Assembly (NCBI GenBank): GCA_018263335.1
Contig: JADFCY010000005.1
Location: 1-64,000 of the forward strand
DNA from: Methanolinea sp.
GTDB taxonomy: Archaea > Halobacteriota > Methanomicrobia > Methanomicrobiales > Methanospirillaceae
DNA length: 64,000 nt
Direction of reading: 5' to 3'
Shown in pieces: positions 23,047-31,421 of this stretch. A program made the position numbers and the translations under genes. Below the pieces are notes generated by a model. It was not told where the DNA came from and did not search any database. It saw only the letters and a list, made by a program, of their open reading frames with translations. Position 1 is the first letter of the stretch; each line of letters starts with the position of its first letter.

Positions 23047-25983
23047 TTATTTGACCTTGATCCCGACTGAGTTGCTCCAGTCAGCCTCGTGTGACGCGGA
23101 TCCCTCGAACCTCGCGGCAAGGAAATAGGAGCCCGCCTTTGGAAGAGTCCCCGAGAGGTTCCAGGCCCCGTCATTCCGGGTGACAGTCGTTCCAAAGGTC
23201 GACCATGGAGTGTTCTCCTCCGAGATCATGACTTTGACCGTCTCTCCTGGAAGTCCCGCCCCGCTCTGGGCATCGACCAGGATTCCCGTGCAGTTCACGG
23301 TGCCGCCCGCCGGGATCACCACGGGGGACGCCGAGAGGCTCACGTCTGAGACCCTCTTGATCAACACCTGGATGACAGGGCTGTTCGAGCCTTGGAAGAA
23401 CCGGTCCCCGCTGAATGTTGCCCGGTAATAGAACCTGCCGCCCGCCTGCTGCACCTCAGAGACAGAATAGGTCCCGCCCGTCCTGGTAGTGACCATGCTG
23501 ACAAGGGACCAGGTGGTCCCGTCGCCTGACCACTCGACCCGCACCACCTTCCCGGTGATGCCTGTCCCGGTCGACGCTTCCCGGAGGAGCCCGGTGATGG
23601 AATAGGTCTCGCCGCGTGCAGGAGATGCAGGCGTCGACTGGATGGTGAGCGTGGTTGCCTTGGAGGGGGGCATCGAGGCCACCATCACGGTCACCGTGCC
23701 GCTGGCTGACGGGCCATGCGTGGCACTGCCGGCATAGGCGGCACGGTACTGGTAGGTCCCGGCCTTTGCGGGAGTATGCACGACCGAATACTCCCCGTTT
23801 GCGTCCGTGGTGCGCTGCCCGAGCGTGCTCCAGGCACCCCTGTCAACGGAGAACTGGACAGTGACGGGTGCATTGGGGACCCGGGAGCTCCCCTGGGTCT
23901 CCTTCAATACCCCCGTCACATTCACGGACTGTCCCAGGACAAGGGAAGTGGGAGCCGCCGAGAGAGAGAGGGTGGTTGCTTTCTGCTGCGGCACAGTGAC
24001 ATTCACCGCGACCACCGCGCTCTCCGAGCCCGAGTAAGAGAGGTCTCCCCTGAAGGCCGCCTTGAAGAAGAACCGGCCCGGGGTATTCAGCGTGGTGCTG
24101 CTCGAGTACGTCCCGTCAGTCGCGGTGGCCACGACGCCGAGGGGAGAGAACGTGATGTTGTCGGAGGAGGTGAAGAGGAGGACCGACCGGCCGGAAATGC
24201 CCTTCTTCTCCTGGACCGAGGTGAGGTTCCCGAAGAGCGTCACGGTGCCACCCTGGGCCAGGTCCCGCGGGGTCGCGTTGATCAGAAGACGGGAGTCCTG
24301 CGGTCCCGCAGGGGACCTGACGTTCACGCTGACGTAGGCACTGCTCGCGGCTGCGTACGTGGCATTGCCTGAATAGGTTGCACGGTACTGGTAGGTCCCG
24401 GCCTTTGCGGGAGTATGCACGACCGAATACTCCCCGTTTGCGTCCGTGGTGCGCTGCCCGAGCGGGTTCCACGCGCCCCCGTCAAGGGACCACTGGACCG
24501 CGACCGGCGCAGCGGAGATGCGGGTACCCGTTCCTGCCTCGGACAATGCCCCCGAAAGGTCCACTGCCTGGCCGAGGACCAGCGAGGAGGCCGAGGCCCG
24601 GATGGAGAGCGTGGTGAACTTCTGCTGCGACGAGTAGACATCTACTGCGACCACTGCGCTCTCTCTCCCCGTGAAGGTACTGTCCCCGTTGTATAAGGCC
24701 TTGAAGAAGAACCTTCCCGGGGTGTTCAGCGCGGTGCTGCCAGAGTATGTCCCGTCCGGGGCGGTGGTCGCGACCCCGAACGCGGAGAACGTGACATTAT
24801 CTGAAGATGAGAACAGGACGATCGACCGTCCCGGTATGGCTCTTGCCCCCACCGCGGTGGAGAGGTCCCCGGAGATCGTCACGGTTCCCCCCTGGGGGAG
24901 GGATTTGGGAGATGCCTGGATCGAGAGGTTCGAGGCCTGGGGCCCCAATGGGGAGGTTACGTTCACGGTCACCGTAGCGCTTTCTGCCGGCGCGTAGGTG
25001 GCGTTTCCTGCATATGCGGCCCGGAACTGGTACTTGCCGCCCTTCGTGGGAGTATGCACGACCAGGAACTCGCCGCATCCATCGGTGATCTTCTGGTCGA
25101 GGAGGCCCCAGGCTCCCCCGTCAATGGAGAACTGGAGCGTGACCGCTGCACCTCCAATACGCTTCCCTGCATAGGTCTCCTTGAGGATACCTGCAAGGTT
25201 CAGGTCCTGGCCGAGTGCAATCGTGGAATTGGAGGCACCGAGAGTGAGGTTGGTGGCTTTCTGCGGGAGAGCGGTGACGTCCACTGCGACTATTGGGCTT
25301 GTTGAACCGGTATAGGTGCGGTCCCCGCTGTAGACTGCCCTGAAGAAGATGCGGCCGGGGGTATTCATGACGGTCGTCGTGGAATACATCCCGTTCTGCG
25401 AGGTCACCGCAACGCCGACGGGGGAGAAACTGATCCCGTCAGGGGATGAGAACACCACGACCGACCGGTCGGGGAGGACTCTTCCGCCCGGGGATGCCAC
25501 GAGGGTCCCGGAGATCGTCACCGTGCCCCCCTGGGTCACGATCTGGGGAGCGGCAAAGATCGAGAGGACTGAGCCCTCGGGGCCGGAGGGTGAAGTGACC
25601 GTCACTTTCACGGGGGGGCTTGTCGCGGCAGCATACGTCCTGGTGCCGGAAAATTCCACCCGGAAATAATATGTCCCGGGGTCTCTCAACAGGCGGGTGA
25701 CCTGGAACTGCCCGGTCCTGCTGATGGTGGAGAGGACATTTGTCCATGACACGCCGTCGGGCGAGGACTGGAGGGTGACCTTCTGCATGGGTATCAGGGC
25801 ACCAGTCGAGGCATCGGAGAGGTTCCCGGAGAGGATCACCTCCCCTCCCGGGGTCACGTTTGCAGGTGTTGCGGAGAGGGTCAGCACGGCAGCACTTGCC
25901 GCCATCGCCGGGGGGACCAGGAAAAAAACGGCTGCAATGACGAATGCCGCCACCAGCCACGGGGTATTGGGTCTTTCTGTCAT
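23047..25983 (-). CDS. Large secreted protein with nine Ig-like repeats
   Basis: A 978-residue protein with a signal peptide ('LVAAFVIAAVFFLVPPAMA') followed by nine domains of about 105 residues, each with a strand pattern such as 'LSIQASPKSLPQGGTVTISGDL', 'GTYSGSTALNTPGRFFFKA' and 'YNGDSTFTG'. Domains 2-7 alternate between two types, one with '..QGGTVTISG' and one with '..LGQ.V..SG', so a two-domain block has been triplicated. Two 85-bp stretches inside it are identical (see repeats). No C-terminal anchor is seen. It is probably an adhesin-like or S-layer-associated surface protein. The ATG at 25983 starts the signal peptide. Confidence 0.82.
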   Translation of the reverse strand: MTERPNTPWLVAAFVIAAVFFLVPPAMAASAAVLTLSATPANVTPGGEVILSGNLSDASTGALIPMQKVTLQSSPDGVSWTNVLSTISRTGQFQVTRLLRDPGTYYFRVEFSGTRTYAAATSPPVKVTVTSPSGPEGSVLSIFAAPQIVTQGGTVTISGTLVASPGGRVLPDRSVVVFSSPDGISFSPVGVAVTSQNGMYSTTTVMNTPGRIFFRAVYSGDRTYTGSTSPIVAVDVTALPQKATNLTLGASNSTIALGQDLNLAGILKETYAGKRIGGAAVTLQFSIDGGAWGLLDQKITDGCGEFLVVHTPTKGGKYQFRAAYAGNATYAPAESATVTVNVTSPLGPQASNLSIQASPKSLPQGGTVTISGDLSTAVGARAIPGRSIVLFSSSDNVTFSAFGVATTAPDGTYSGSTALNTPGRFFFKALYNGDSTFTGRESAVVAVDVYSSQQKFTTLSIRASASSLVLGQAVDLSGALSEAGTGTRISAAPVAVQWSLDGGAWNPLGQRTTDANGEYSVVHTPAKAGTYQYRATYSGNATYAAASSAYVSVNVRSPAGPQDSRLLINATPRDLAQGGTVTLFGNLTSVQEKKGISGRSVLLFTSSDNITFSPLGVVATATDGTYSSSTTLNTPGRFFFKAAFRGDLSYSGSESAVVAVNVTVPQQKATTLSLSAAPTSLVLGQSVNVTGVLKETQGSSRVPNAPVTVQFSVDRGAWSTLGQRTTDANGEYSVVHTPAKAGTYQYRAAYAGSATHGPSASGTVTVMVASMPPSKATTLTIQSTPASPARGETYSITGLLREASTGTGITGKVVRVEWSGDGTTWSLVSMVTTRTGGTYSVSEVQQAGGRFYYRATFSGDRFFQGSNSPVIQVLIKRVSDVSLSASPVVIPAGGTVNCTGILVDAQSGAGLPGETVKVMISEENTPWSTFGTTVTRNDGAWNLSGTLPKAGSYFLAARFEGSASHEADWSNSVGIKVK
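23741..23825. repeat. 85-bp intragenic repeat, copy 1
   Basis: Identical base for base to 24380-24464, 639 bp away, which equals exactly one two-domain block of the Ig-like gene. Flanking sequence has diverged, which suggests recent gene conversion or purifying exchange between the blocks. Confidence 0.8.
24380..24464. repeat. 85-bp intragenic repeat, copy 2
   Basis: Second identical copy of the segment at 23741-23825, encoding the 'YQYRA' strand and the linker 'GTYQYRA...GEYSVVHTPAK' region of two Ig-like domains. Confidence 0.8.
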
Positions 25984-26950
25984 ATGGTTCCACCTTGTAA
26001 TCTGCCCATGGAGCCGTCGCATTCAGGCCGTTTGGGCTGAAAACCGCGGAACCGGGCCCCAGGGCCAGGTACCGGGAATCGAGGCTGCCAGGAGCGGGAA
26101 AGCCGTCGTCCCGGCAGGTGCACCATGGTGCACCGGGGGAAGATGGCTGTGGGGACGGGAGTGCCACTCCTCCCTGTCCATGATGAGTGTAAAAAACATT
26201 ATGACTATTTATACATATGGAATCAATGGGTGGAACACCGGTCCACGCCCACCCGGACGTGGCTTCCCCCTCGCCTGGTGCGGCACTATGTGCAGGACCC
26301 CGTGAAAATGCCCTGTAACGTTGGTTTTTCTCATCCGGAAAAAGAGATCTCTGCGCGGGAAGGAATGCGGGCGTCCGGACAGAACGGGAAGAATACGTGA
26401 TCGTGTGGAGAAAACCACTAAACAGGCCAAATTTTTCCGTTTCACCGCAATCTTCAAATTGATCAAAAAAATACTTCTTTTAAGGACATGTATCCGTTCT
26501 TCATCGCAGGAGCACGCGGCGTTTGCGGTAAGGAGGCTGGAGGGAGGATAATCCCGAGGAAGGTCACCTGGTTCCTTCGTGCAGTGCTCATCACGATTGG
26601 GATACTTGCCGGTGCCGCGGTCTCCTGCACTGAAGAGGAGGGAGGGACCGGCAGCACCGCACCCCTGCCTTCCTGCACCCCTCTTCACACGGAACCTTCC
26701 CTGTTTTTCTGCCCTGATAGATGAGAGATCCCCTCTCCCCTGCAGGAATGCCCCGGATTCCCGGGAATCCTGTGCCCCGAACTGCACTCCACCACCCACG
26801 TCCATAAGGGGGATTTTTTCCCATGTCCCCGCGTCTCAAACTCCACACCCCTCTCCACCATATTGGAATACCAGGCAGAAAATGCCGCCGCGCACGGCCT
26901 CTGCATGTACCCAGGCGCACCGCTTGCCACCCCTGGGAGGGAACCGCATC
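25984..26950. other. Long intergenic region, no supported gene
   Basis: These 967 bases hold several short open frames on both strands without family features. AT-rich tracts at 26190-26220 (including ATATGTATAAATAG on the minus strand) and 26410-26490 look like promoters. A weak plus-strand frame at 26488-26724 has one hydrophobic stretch ending in a cysteine but poor composition otherwise. The length is unusual for this compact genome. Confidence 0.5.
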
Positions 26951-27289
26951 ATGACCACCACCCCAAGGGCCCGCCCCGTCGAGTTCGAGGCCAGGGCCGT
27001 CCTCGATTCCCTGGGGTACCATGCGCTCAATTTCAACGGCTCGAGGAGCCCCATCAACCTGGTAGGGATCGGTGACGACGACGTGCTCCTCGTCCAGGTC
27101 AGGAGGGAACGCCTGCCGGTGCGGGACATCAAAGACGTGAATGCCAGGTACCGGGCCGATATGGACCGGTTGCGGGCAATCGGCGGCCGCCGGTGCTGCA
27201 CGAAGGAGATCTGGATCTTGTCGGGGCAGGAAGGGTTCCGTTACTACGAGATCTTTCCCGGAGGCCTGATGGAAATAGAGCGGCCCTGA
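26951..27289 (+). CDS. Small PD-(D/E)XK-like (Hjc-fold) protein, possibly inactive
   Basis: A 112-residue protein. 'FEARAVLDSLGYHALNFNGSRSPINLVGIGDDDVLLVQVRRE' has the layout of archaeal Holliday-junction-resolvase-like nucleases: an N-terminal glutamate helix, a glycine-serine turn, then the D...(Q/E)xK core. Here the aspartate position is asparagine ('INLVGI') and the lysine is arginine ('QVRR'), so catalysis is doubtful. The second half 'KEIWILSGQEGFRYYEI' fits the same fold. ATG 26951 is the only sensible start. Assignment is by pattern only. Confidence 0.55.
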   Translation: MTTTPRARPVEFEARAVLDSLGYHALNFNGSRSPINLVGIGDDDVLLVQVRRERLPVRDIKDVNARYRADMDRLRAIGGRRCCTKEIWILSGQEGFRYYEIFPGGLMEIERP

Positions 27290-27302
27290 AACCCGCGATG
27301 CC

Positions 27303-27818
27303 TCACTCCTCGTCAAGGTAAAACCGCCACATGCAGAACATATCGGCGGGGTGCGGGTCGGGAGGGGCAAAGAGGCACTCCACCCTGATCCGGGGATCTA
27401 TCTCCCCCGCGAACGCGGCGAACTCTGCCCTGTGCATCTCCCGGCAGACATACTCGCCGAGCCCCCGGCGCAGGCGGGCCTCCTGGGTGGGGCAGGAGGG
27501 TACCCTGATGATCACCTCGTCCTCCCGCTCATCGACCTGGTAGTCGACAAGGATTGCCCAGGGGAAGAGCCGGAGGGCCCTGACAAAACCTTTCAGCCCT
27601 TTTTCCGTGATCCCGAACCGTTCCTTCAGGTCTCTTGCCGCCATTGAGGCGACCCTTCCCCAGACCTTCTCGTTGATCCGCTCGGCAACCGGCTGTCCGA
27701 ACTCCTCTGCAAGGAAGATGAACCAGAACGCATCCACCACCCGGTAGTGCCAGAGCAGGAACCCGAGGTACGAGACCAGTTCCTCCTTCTCCATCTCATC
27801 AAACCGTGCAAGGTTCAT
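27303..27818 (-). CDS. DUF6125-like protein
   Basis: A 171-residue cytosolic protein: '[18 protein letters not shown]', '[18 protein letters not shown]', '[18 protein letters not shown]', '[24 protein letters not shown]' and '[13 protein letters not shown]'. I recall these segments as strongly conserved in methanogens under DUF6125, related to the amino-thiazoline carboxylate hydrolase fold. Conserved cysteines and a histidine could bind a metal or substrate, but no reaction is known. The ATG at 27818 begins the conserved part; the open frame continues upstream without similarity. Confidence 0.65.
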   Translation of the reverse strand: MNLARFDEMEKEELVSYLGFLLWHYRVVDAFWFIFLAEEFGQPVAERINEKVWGRVASMAARDLKERFGITEKGLKGFVRALRLFPWAILVDYQVDEREDEVIIRVPSCPTQEARLRRGLGEYVCREMHRAEFAAFAGEIDPRIRVECLFAPPDPHPADMFCMWRFYLDEE

Positions 27819-28044
27819 GGGCCCTTCTCCATGCTCAAGGTCTTCCCATGACCACTTCACCTTTCCCCTTTGCGTGCGGGGAGGAAACGGGATCAGCGAC
27901 GCCGATCCTTCATTCTGCAACCGATGGGCTTTGGATTCAGAAAATAACTCTTTTATGCCAGTTGTTTGCCACCCCCGGACAACCGCCTTGATATCACGCT
28001 CCCACCGGGTATGTGCCCCTCGAAAGGGGGCAGGAAAGAGAAGA

Positions 28045-28548
28045 ATGGCAGACTTTGTGGAAAAGAGCACTACCAAGACCGCGGCCCGCGAGCTGGCCGC
28101 ACCGATCGCCAACGTGACCACCTTTGCCGCGATCGTGCAGGACGTACTCGACACGAACCCCTTCGGGTGCACCCCGCACGAGGTCGGGGGCGTCACGTGT
28201 GACCCTGTATCAAAGAGCCGCGAGGCATACACTGCAAGGATCCTGTACCAGGATGACGACGGAAAGACCGTGGGGCAGATCACCGCACGCTCGGGGAGCG
28301 TGTCGGGGTTCAACGGAAGCATCGCCGAGATCATGGGAGACGAGGATCTTACCGCGGCAATGGGGGGCGACCCTGCAAGGGATACCGAGCACGAGCGCTA
28401 CCTCTGCACCCTGCGGTGCCACGACCCCTCTGGAGAGGTCTACTACGTCACCTTCTCCCGCGACCAGGTCCGGGTCTCCTCGTACGCGGACGATGCAATC
28501 GTGGGGCTGGTTGAGGCGTGGGCAGACACCGTCCCTGCGCTGGCCTGA
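28045..28548 (+). CDS. Conserved-looking hypothetical protein
   Basis: A 167-residue soluble protein I do not recognise. The composition is balanced and protein-like: '[28 protein letters not shown]', '[20 protein letters not shown]', '[32 protein letters not shown]'. The latter half looks like an antiparallel beta sheet. ATG 28045 is preceded by GGAAAGAGAAG, a plausible ribosome binding site. A small membrane protein gene follows 37 bp downstream. Confidence 0.65.
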   Translation: MADFVEKSTTKTAARELAAPIANVTTFAAIVQDVLDTNPFGCTPHEVGGVTCDPVSKSREAYTARILYQDDDGKTVGQITARSGSVSGFNGSIAEIMGDEDLTAAMGGDPARDTEHERYLCTLRCHDPSGEVYYVTFSRDQVRVSSYADDAIVGLVEAWADTVPALA

Positions 28549-28585
28549 TCGCCACGCGGTGTGGACCGGACTCCTGGTGACAACT

Positions 28586-28717
28586 ATGGAACAGTCCGTC
28601 ATGATCGTGGCAATCTTCGTCGGGGCCGGGCTCCTCGCGTACGTGATCGTGCCGGGCCTGATCGTCATCTGGGACCGCGTCCTGGATGCCGTGAAAGATC
28701 GGGAGGGGGAGGACTAA
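28586..28717 (+). CDS. Small single-span membrane protein
   Basis: A 43-residue frame with one hydrophobic helix ('IVAIFVGAGLLAYVIVPGLI') and a charged tail ('VLDAVKDREGED'). GGTGA stands 7 bases before the ATG. It probably shares a transcript with the preceding hypothetical gene. Small size limits certainty; composition and ribosome binding site argue that it is real. Confidence 0.5.
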   Translation: MEQSVMIVAIFVGAGLLAYVIVPGLIVIWDRVLDAVKDREGED

Positions 28718-28776
28718 GGCCCTCCCTCCTCACCTCATATTAAAAAAATTGGAGGCAGTGATTCTGGGAATCTCCT

Positions 28777-29106
28777 TCAGAGCGAGGGACAGTTCCCGCA
28801 GGACCCGTCCCGGAGCCGCGCCTGGTCCCGGGCCATGGTCTTTGCCTGCCTCATCTCGCCGTCCCCGCTGCAGGAGCGGATGCGGCGCATCTCCCCGTTC
28901 CCTGTTTTCTGCACGTCATCCAATCCATGCGAGGCGCAGAACTGATACTGTCCTGCGGAGGCGGTCTCATCCGCCTGTTCCTGGAGCACCCCTGCTCCAC
29001 CCTGTACACCGGTCCTTCCCTGGCCCATTGTCCCTGCCGCCATCACCGTGGCAGGCAGAAGGATGATGCCAAGGAGGAGACAGAGAGCGAGTGTCTTTCT
29101 CATCAT
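28777..29106 (-). CDS. Small secreted cysteine-containing protein
   Basis: A 109-residue protein with a signal peptide ('TLALCLLLGIILLPATVMA') and a mature part of about 85 residues rich in glycine, glutamine and arginine with five cysteines, ending 'RDGSCGNCPSL'. No family is recognised. A CTTTTATACC TATA-like box lies at 29175-29184. Confidence 0.62.
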   Translation of the reverse strand: MMRKTLALCLLLGIILLPATVMAAGTMGQGRTGVQGGAGVLQEQADETASAGQYQFCASHGLDDVQKTGNGEMRRIRSCSGDGEMRQAKTMARDQARLRDGSCGNCPSL

Positions 29107-29174
29107 GTATGTTCTCCTTCGCCGGGTCACCGGTACCCATCCGGATGACCCGTCTCCATTCAGCATAGGGCATG

Positions 29175-29184
29175 GGTATAAAAG
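29175..29184 (-). promoter_or_regulatory. TATA-like box of the small secreted protein gene
   Basis: CTTTTATACC on the minus strand, about 70 bases before the ATG at 29106, similar to the box before the five-PEGA gene. Confidence 0.4.
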
Positions 29185-29221
29185 GGATCTCTCGCATGCA
29201 AAGCTACAGGTGAGGCACCGT

Positions 29222-30436
29222 TCAGGCGGCAGATGGGAAGACCGGTGCCGCCTCTGCGGGAAGGGCAAGGCAGGGTGCCACGCCCACGAGGAACTCGAGC
29301 GCCTCTCCTGCAGCAGGGGTGAGATGATAATGGTTTGACCGTCCAACGCAGCGGTTCTCCACGATCCCGTCGTCTGCGAGTGCGTGCATGTGCCGGGTAA
29401 CGGAAGGTCCCGAGCATGACAGGGCCTCTGCGAGCTGGGCCCTGTTCATCCCTGGCGTGTTCCACAGGATCATGATGATCTCTTTCCGGGTATCAGTCCA
29501 CAGGGAATGCAGGAGGCACTGGAGGAAGGGAGGATACATGCCCTGGTTTGGATAATATCGCACCACCCCTGGCCGGGAGAATGTCGTGATCTTTTTGGCC
29601 CGGATCAGCATGAAGAGGTGGTATCTCAGGGTGCTCGGGTTCGTCCCAAGGGCTTTGGCGAGGGAAAGGGCATCGATGCCGGGATACGCTGCAACGGTGT
29701 CGTACACCCTTCGCCTGAGGTCGTGCGAGAGGACATTCTTCGCAATAACCCTCCGGAACCCAAGGAGCGGCAGGAAGAGGAATGGGAGAGTGGCATGTTC
29801 GGGGGCGGCAGGGGAAGACTCATCCCACTCGCCGTCCTTCCTCGCGCGTGGAGAGGTGGCAGGGGATGGCGGCGGATCAGCCGGTCCAAGAGCCCCTCCG
29901 AGTGGTTCGGCAGTCTGGGCCGGGCCACAGGGGTAACGCCCGGCCTGAGTCCCCGGGCCGGCGGGCGGGGTGCGGGCAGGAGGACCGCGTTGCCTGCCGG
30001 CAGGAAGACCCGGAGAGGCGTCGCCTCCTCCAAACGCAGGGCCGCTCCCGATCCTTCCCGCACCAGCCGCGTTCACGGCTGCGCCGGCCCATGCGGCATC
30101 CCCAGTGCGGGTATACCCATGAGACTGCGCCTGCTCCTCGCGATCCGCACCGGGACGGGGCACACTCCCGAAGGACCCTGCACCCTGTGGCTGGAGGCTG
30201 CCTCCCATCTCCAATCCGGCCTGGGCCTGTACCCCGCCGTCACCCTGTCCACTGGTGGATGGGCCTGGAGGTGCAGGCCCCCCGCTTCCCAATGAGAAAG
30301 ACATCGCGGCCCCGCTTCCCCCTCCATGGGAGGAAGAAGAGGCCGGGCCCCCTCCATGGGCTGCACCTGCCGGGAGGACCGCCACGAGGAGTACAATAAC
30401 CGAAAGAAGCGCGAGGCACCGCAACGGTATGGCCAT
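29222..30436 (-). CDS. Membrane-anchored regulator with two winged-helix domains and a long Gly/Pro/Ala-rich segment
   Basis: A 404-residue protein. It begins with a signal/anchor helix ('CLALLSVIVLLVAVLPAGA'), followed by about 180 residues of low-complexity glycine, alanine, proline and serine sequence, a short hydrophobic stretch ('LPFLFLPLLGF', about 224-234), and two winged-helix domains: 'VYDTVAAYPGIDALSLAKALGTNPSTLRYHL' region and 'IIMILWNTPGMNRAQLAEALSCSGPSVTRHM' region. The double ArsR/MarR-like layout at the C-terminus is typical of membrane-linked one-component regulators in Methanomicrobiales; the disordered domain would be outside the cell. A TATATA box at 30461-30470 leaves almost no leader. 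Confidence 0.78.
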   Translation of the reverse strand: MAIPLRCLALLSVIVLLVAVLPAGAAHGGGPASSSSHGGGSGAAMSFSLGSGGPAPPGPSTSGQGDGGVQAQAGLEMGGSLQPQGAGSFGSVPRPGADREEQAQSHGYTRTGDAAWAGAAVNAAGAGRIGSGPAFGGGDASPGLPAGRQRGPPARTPPAGPGTQAGRYPCGPAQTAEPLGGALGPADPPPSPATSPRARKDGEWDESSPAAPEHATLPFLFLPLLGFRRVIAKNVLSHDLRRRVYDTVAAYPGIDALSLAKALGTNPSTLRYHLFMLIRAKKITTFSRPGVVRYYPNQGMYPPFLQCLLHSLWTDTRKEIIMILWNTPGMNRAQLAEALSCSGPSVTRHMHALADDGIVENRCVGRSNHYHLTPAAGEALEFLVGVAPCLALPAEAAPVFPSAA

Positions 30437-30460
30437 TTTGATAATCAGGTGGGAGGAGCA

Positions 30461-30470
30461 CCATATATAC
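30461..30470 (-). promoter_or_regulatory. TATA box of the membrane-anchored regulator gene
   Basis: GTATATATGG on the minus strand, 25-34 bases before the ATG at 30436. This spacing predicts a leaderless or nearly leaderless message. Confidence 0.5.
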
Positions 30471-30586
30471 ACTCTGGTACCGGCAGCTCCCACTGACACG
30501 TGCGAGAGGAGAGTGCGGGCCCGGGAGGCAGGAAAAAAGGTGCACTCTTCTTATATCCTCCAGTCATACAAGGCATAGTGGTGTCT

Positions 30587-31189
30587 ATGGATACTCTCGA
30601 GACGATCAAAGGGTTTCTGATGCAGCCTGTCGAGTCCTTCCGCAAGGTGCGGGGGACGTCCCTTGGCGATGCGATCACGTATTTCCTGATTATTGTCATC
30701 ATCAACACGATCCTCACCGTGATCGTGGACCTGGTCTTTGCAAGCGCCATCCTTGCCATGTTCACCCAGGTCATGGTACAGATGGGTATGGGAGAGGTAT
30801 TCCTGATGGAGATGATCGGGATGGTGGCCGTTGCGATCATCATGGTCATTGCATCGCTGGTCCTGCTCTTTGTCTTTGCGGGCTGGCTGCACCTCTTCGT
30901 GTACCTCCTCGGTGGCCGGAAGGGATACGCGGAGACCGTGAAAGCAATGATCTTCGGGTCAACGCCGTACATGCTTATCGGGTGGATCCCCGTGATCGGA
31001 CTCTTTGTCGGGGGTATCTGGTCACTAATCCTCGAGATCCTCGGAATACGTGAACTGCACCAGGTATCGACCGGCCGGGCAGCAGGCGCGGTGGTCCTGT
31101 CCGTGTTCATCCTCGCACTCCTCATCATTCTCATCGCAGCCTGGTTCTTCATTTCACTGGTCAGCGTCATGCCCGTGACCTATCAGTAA
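30587..31189 (+). CDS. YIP1-family membrane protein
   Basis: A 200-residue protein with a short soluble N-terminus ('KGFLMQPVESFRKVRGTSLGDAI') and five membrane segments. The 'GWLHLFVYLLGGRKGYAET' and 'YMLIGWIPVIGLFVGGIWSLI' blocks are the YIP1 signature. The protein at 48664-49254 is a clear paralogue with the same blocks. Function in archaea is unknown; roles in membrane organisation are suggested. The ATG at 30587 is preceded by a TTATATCC element at about 30551. Confidence 0.82.
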   Translation: MDTLETIKGFLMQPVESFRKVRGTSLGDAITYFLIIVIINTILTVIVDLVFASAILAMFTQVMVQMGMGEVFLMEMIGMVAVAIIMVIASLVLLFVFAGWLHLFVYLLGGRKGYAETVKAMIFGSTPYMLIGWIPVIGLFVGGIWSLILEILGIRELHQVSTGRAAGAVVLSVFILALLIILIAAWFFISLVSVMPVTYQ

Positions 31190-31208
31190 CCTCATTTCAA
31201 TTTTTTCC

Positions 31209-31421
31209 GTGCAAGTCCCCTCATCACTTCCCCCAGAACCGGGCAGCAGGGTCCTTGGGCCGGGCACCGTCACCGGTATTTGTGCCGTGTTCGATTCACC
31301 AGGGAGAACTTTCCTCTTCCTTTGGTTCGCGGGAGATGCCGACCAGATCATCACAGAGGTGACCGGGGAGGACCACACCATTAATTCCCCTTTACTGCGA
31401 AGAGTACTGCGAACAGCATGA
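31209..31421 (+). CDS. Possible small protein overlapping the cyclo-ligase gene
   Basis: A 70-residue frame starting with GTG, 'GTVTGICAVFDSPGRTFLFLWFAGDADQIITEV', with an alternating strand pattern that could be a small OB-like fold. Its stop overlaps the next start as ATGA (31418-31421), a translational-coupling arrangement. No ribosome binding site or family match is seen, so it is tentative. Confidence 0.4.
   Translation: MQVPSSLPPEPGSRVLGPGTVTGICAVFDSPGRTFLFLWFAGDADQIITEVTGEDHTINSPLLRRVLRTA

Noticed and set aside
23047..25983. Periodic repeats here considered as a CRISPR array or satellite
   Set aside because: The period of about 315/639 bp follows encoded Ig-like domains in one uninterrupted frame; no short repeat-spacer structure exists anywhere in the window.
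26488..26724. 78-codon plus-strand frame with a hydrophobic stretch ending in cysteine, like a lipoprotein signal
   Set aside because: The stretch is internal, the remainder is low-complexity and proline/serine rich, and no family is seen; support is too thin.
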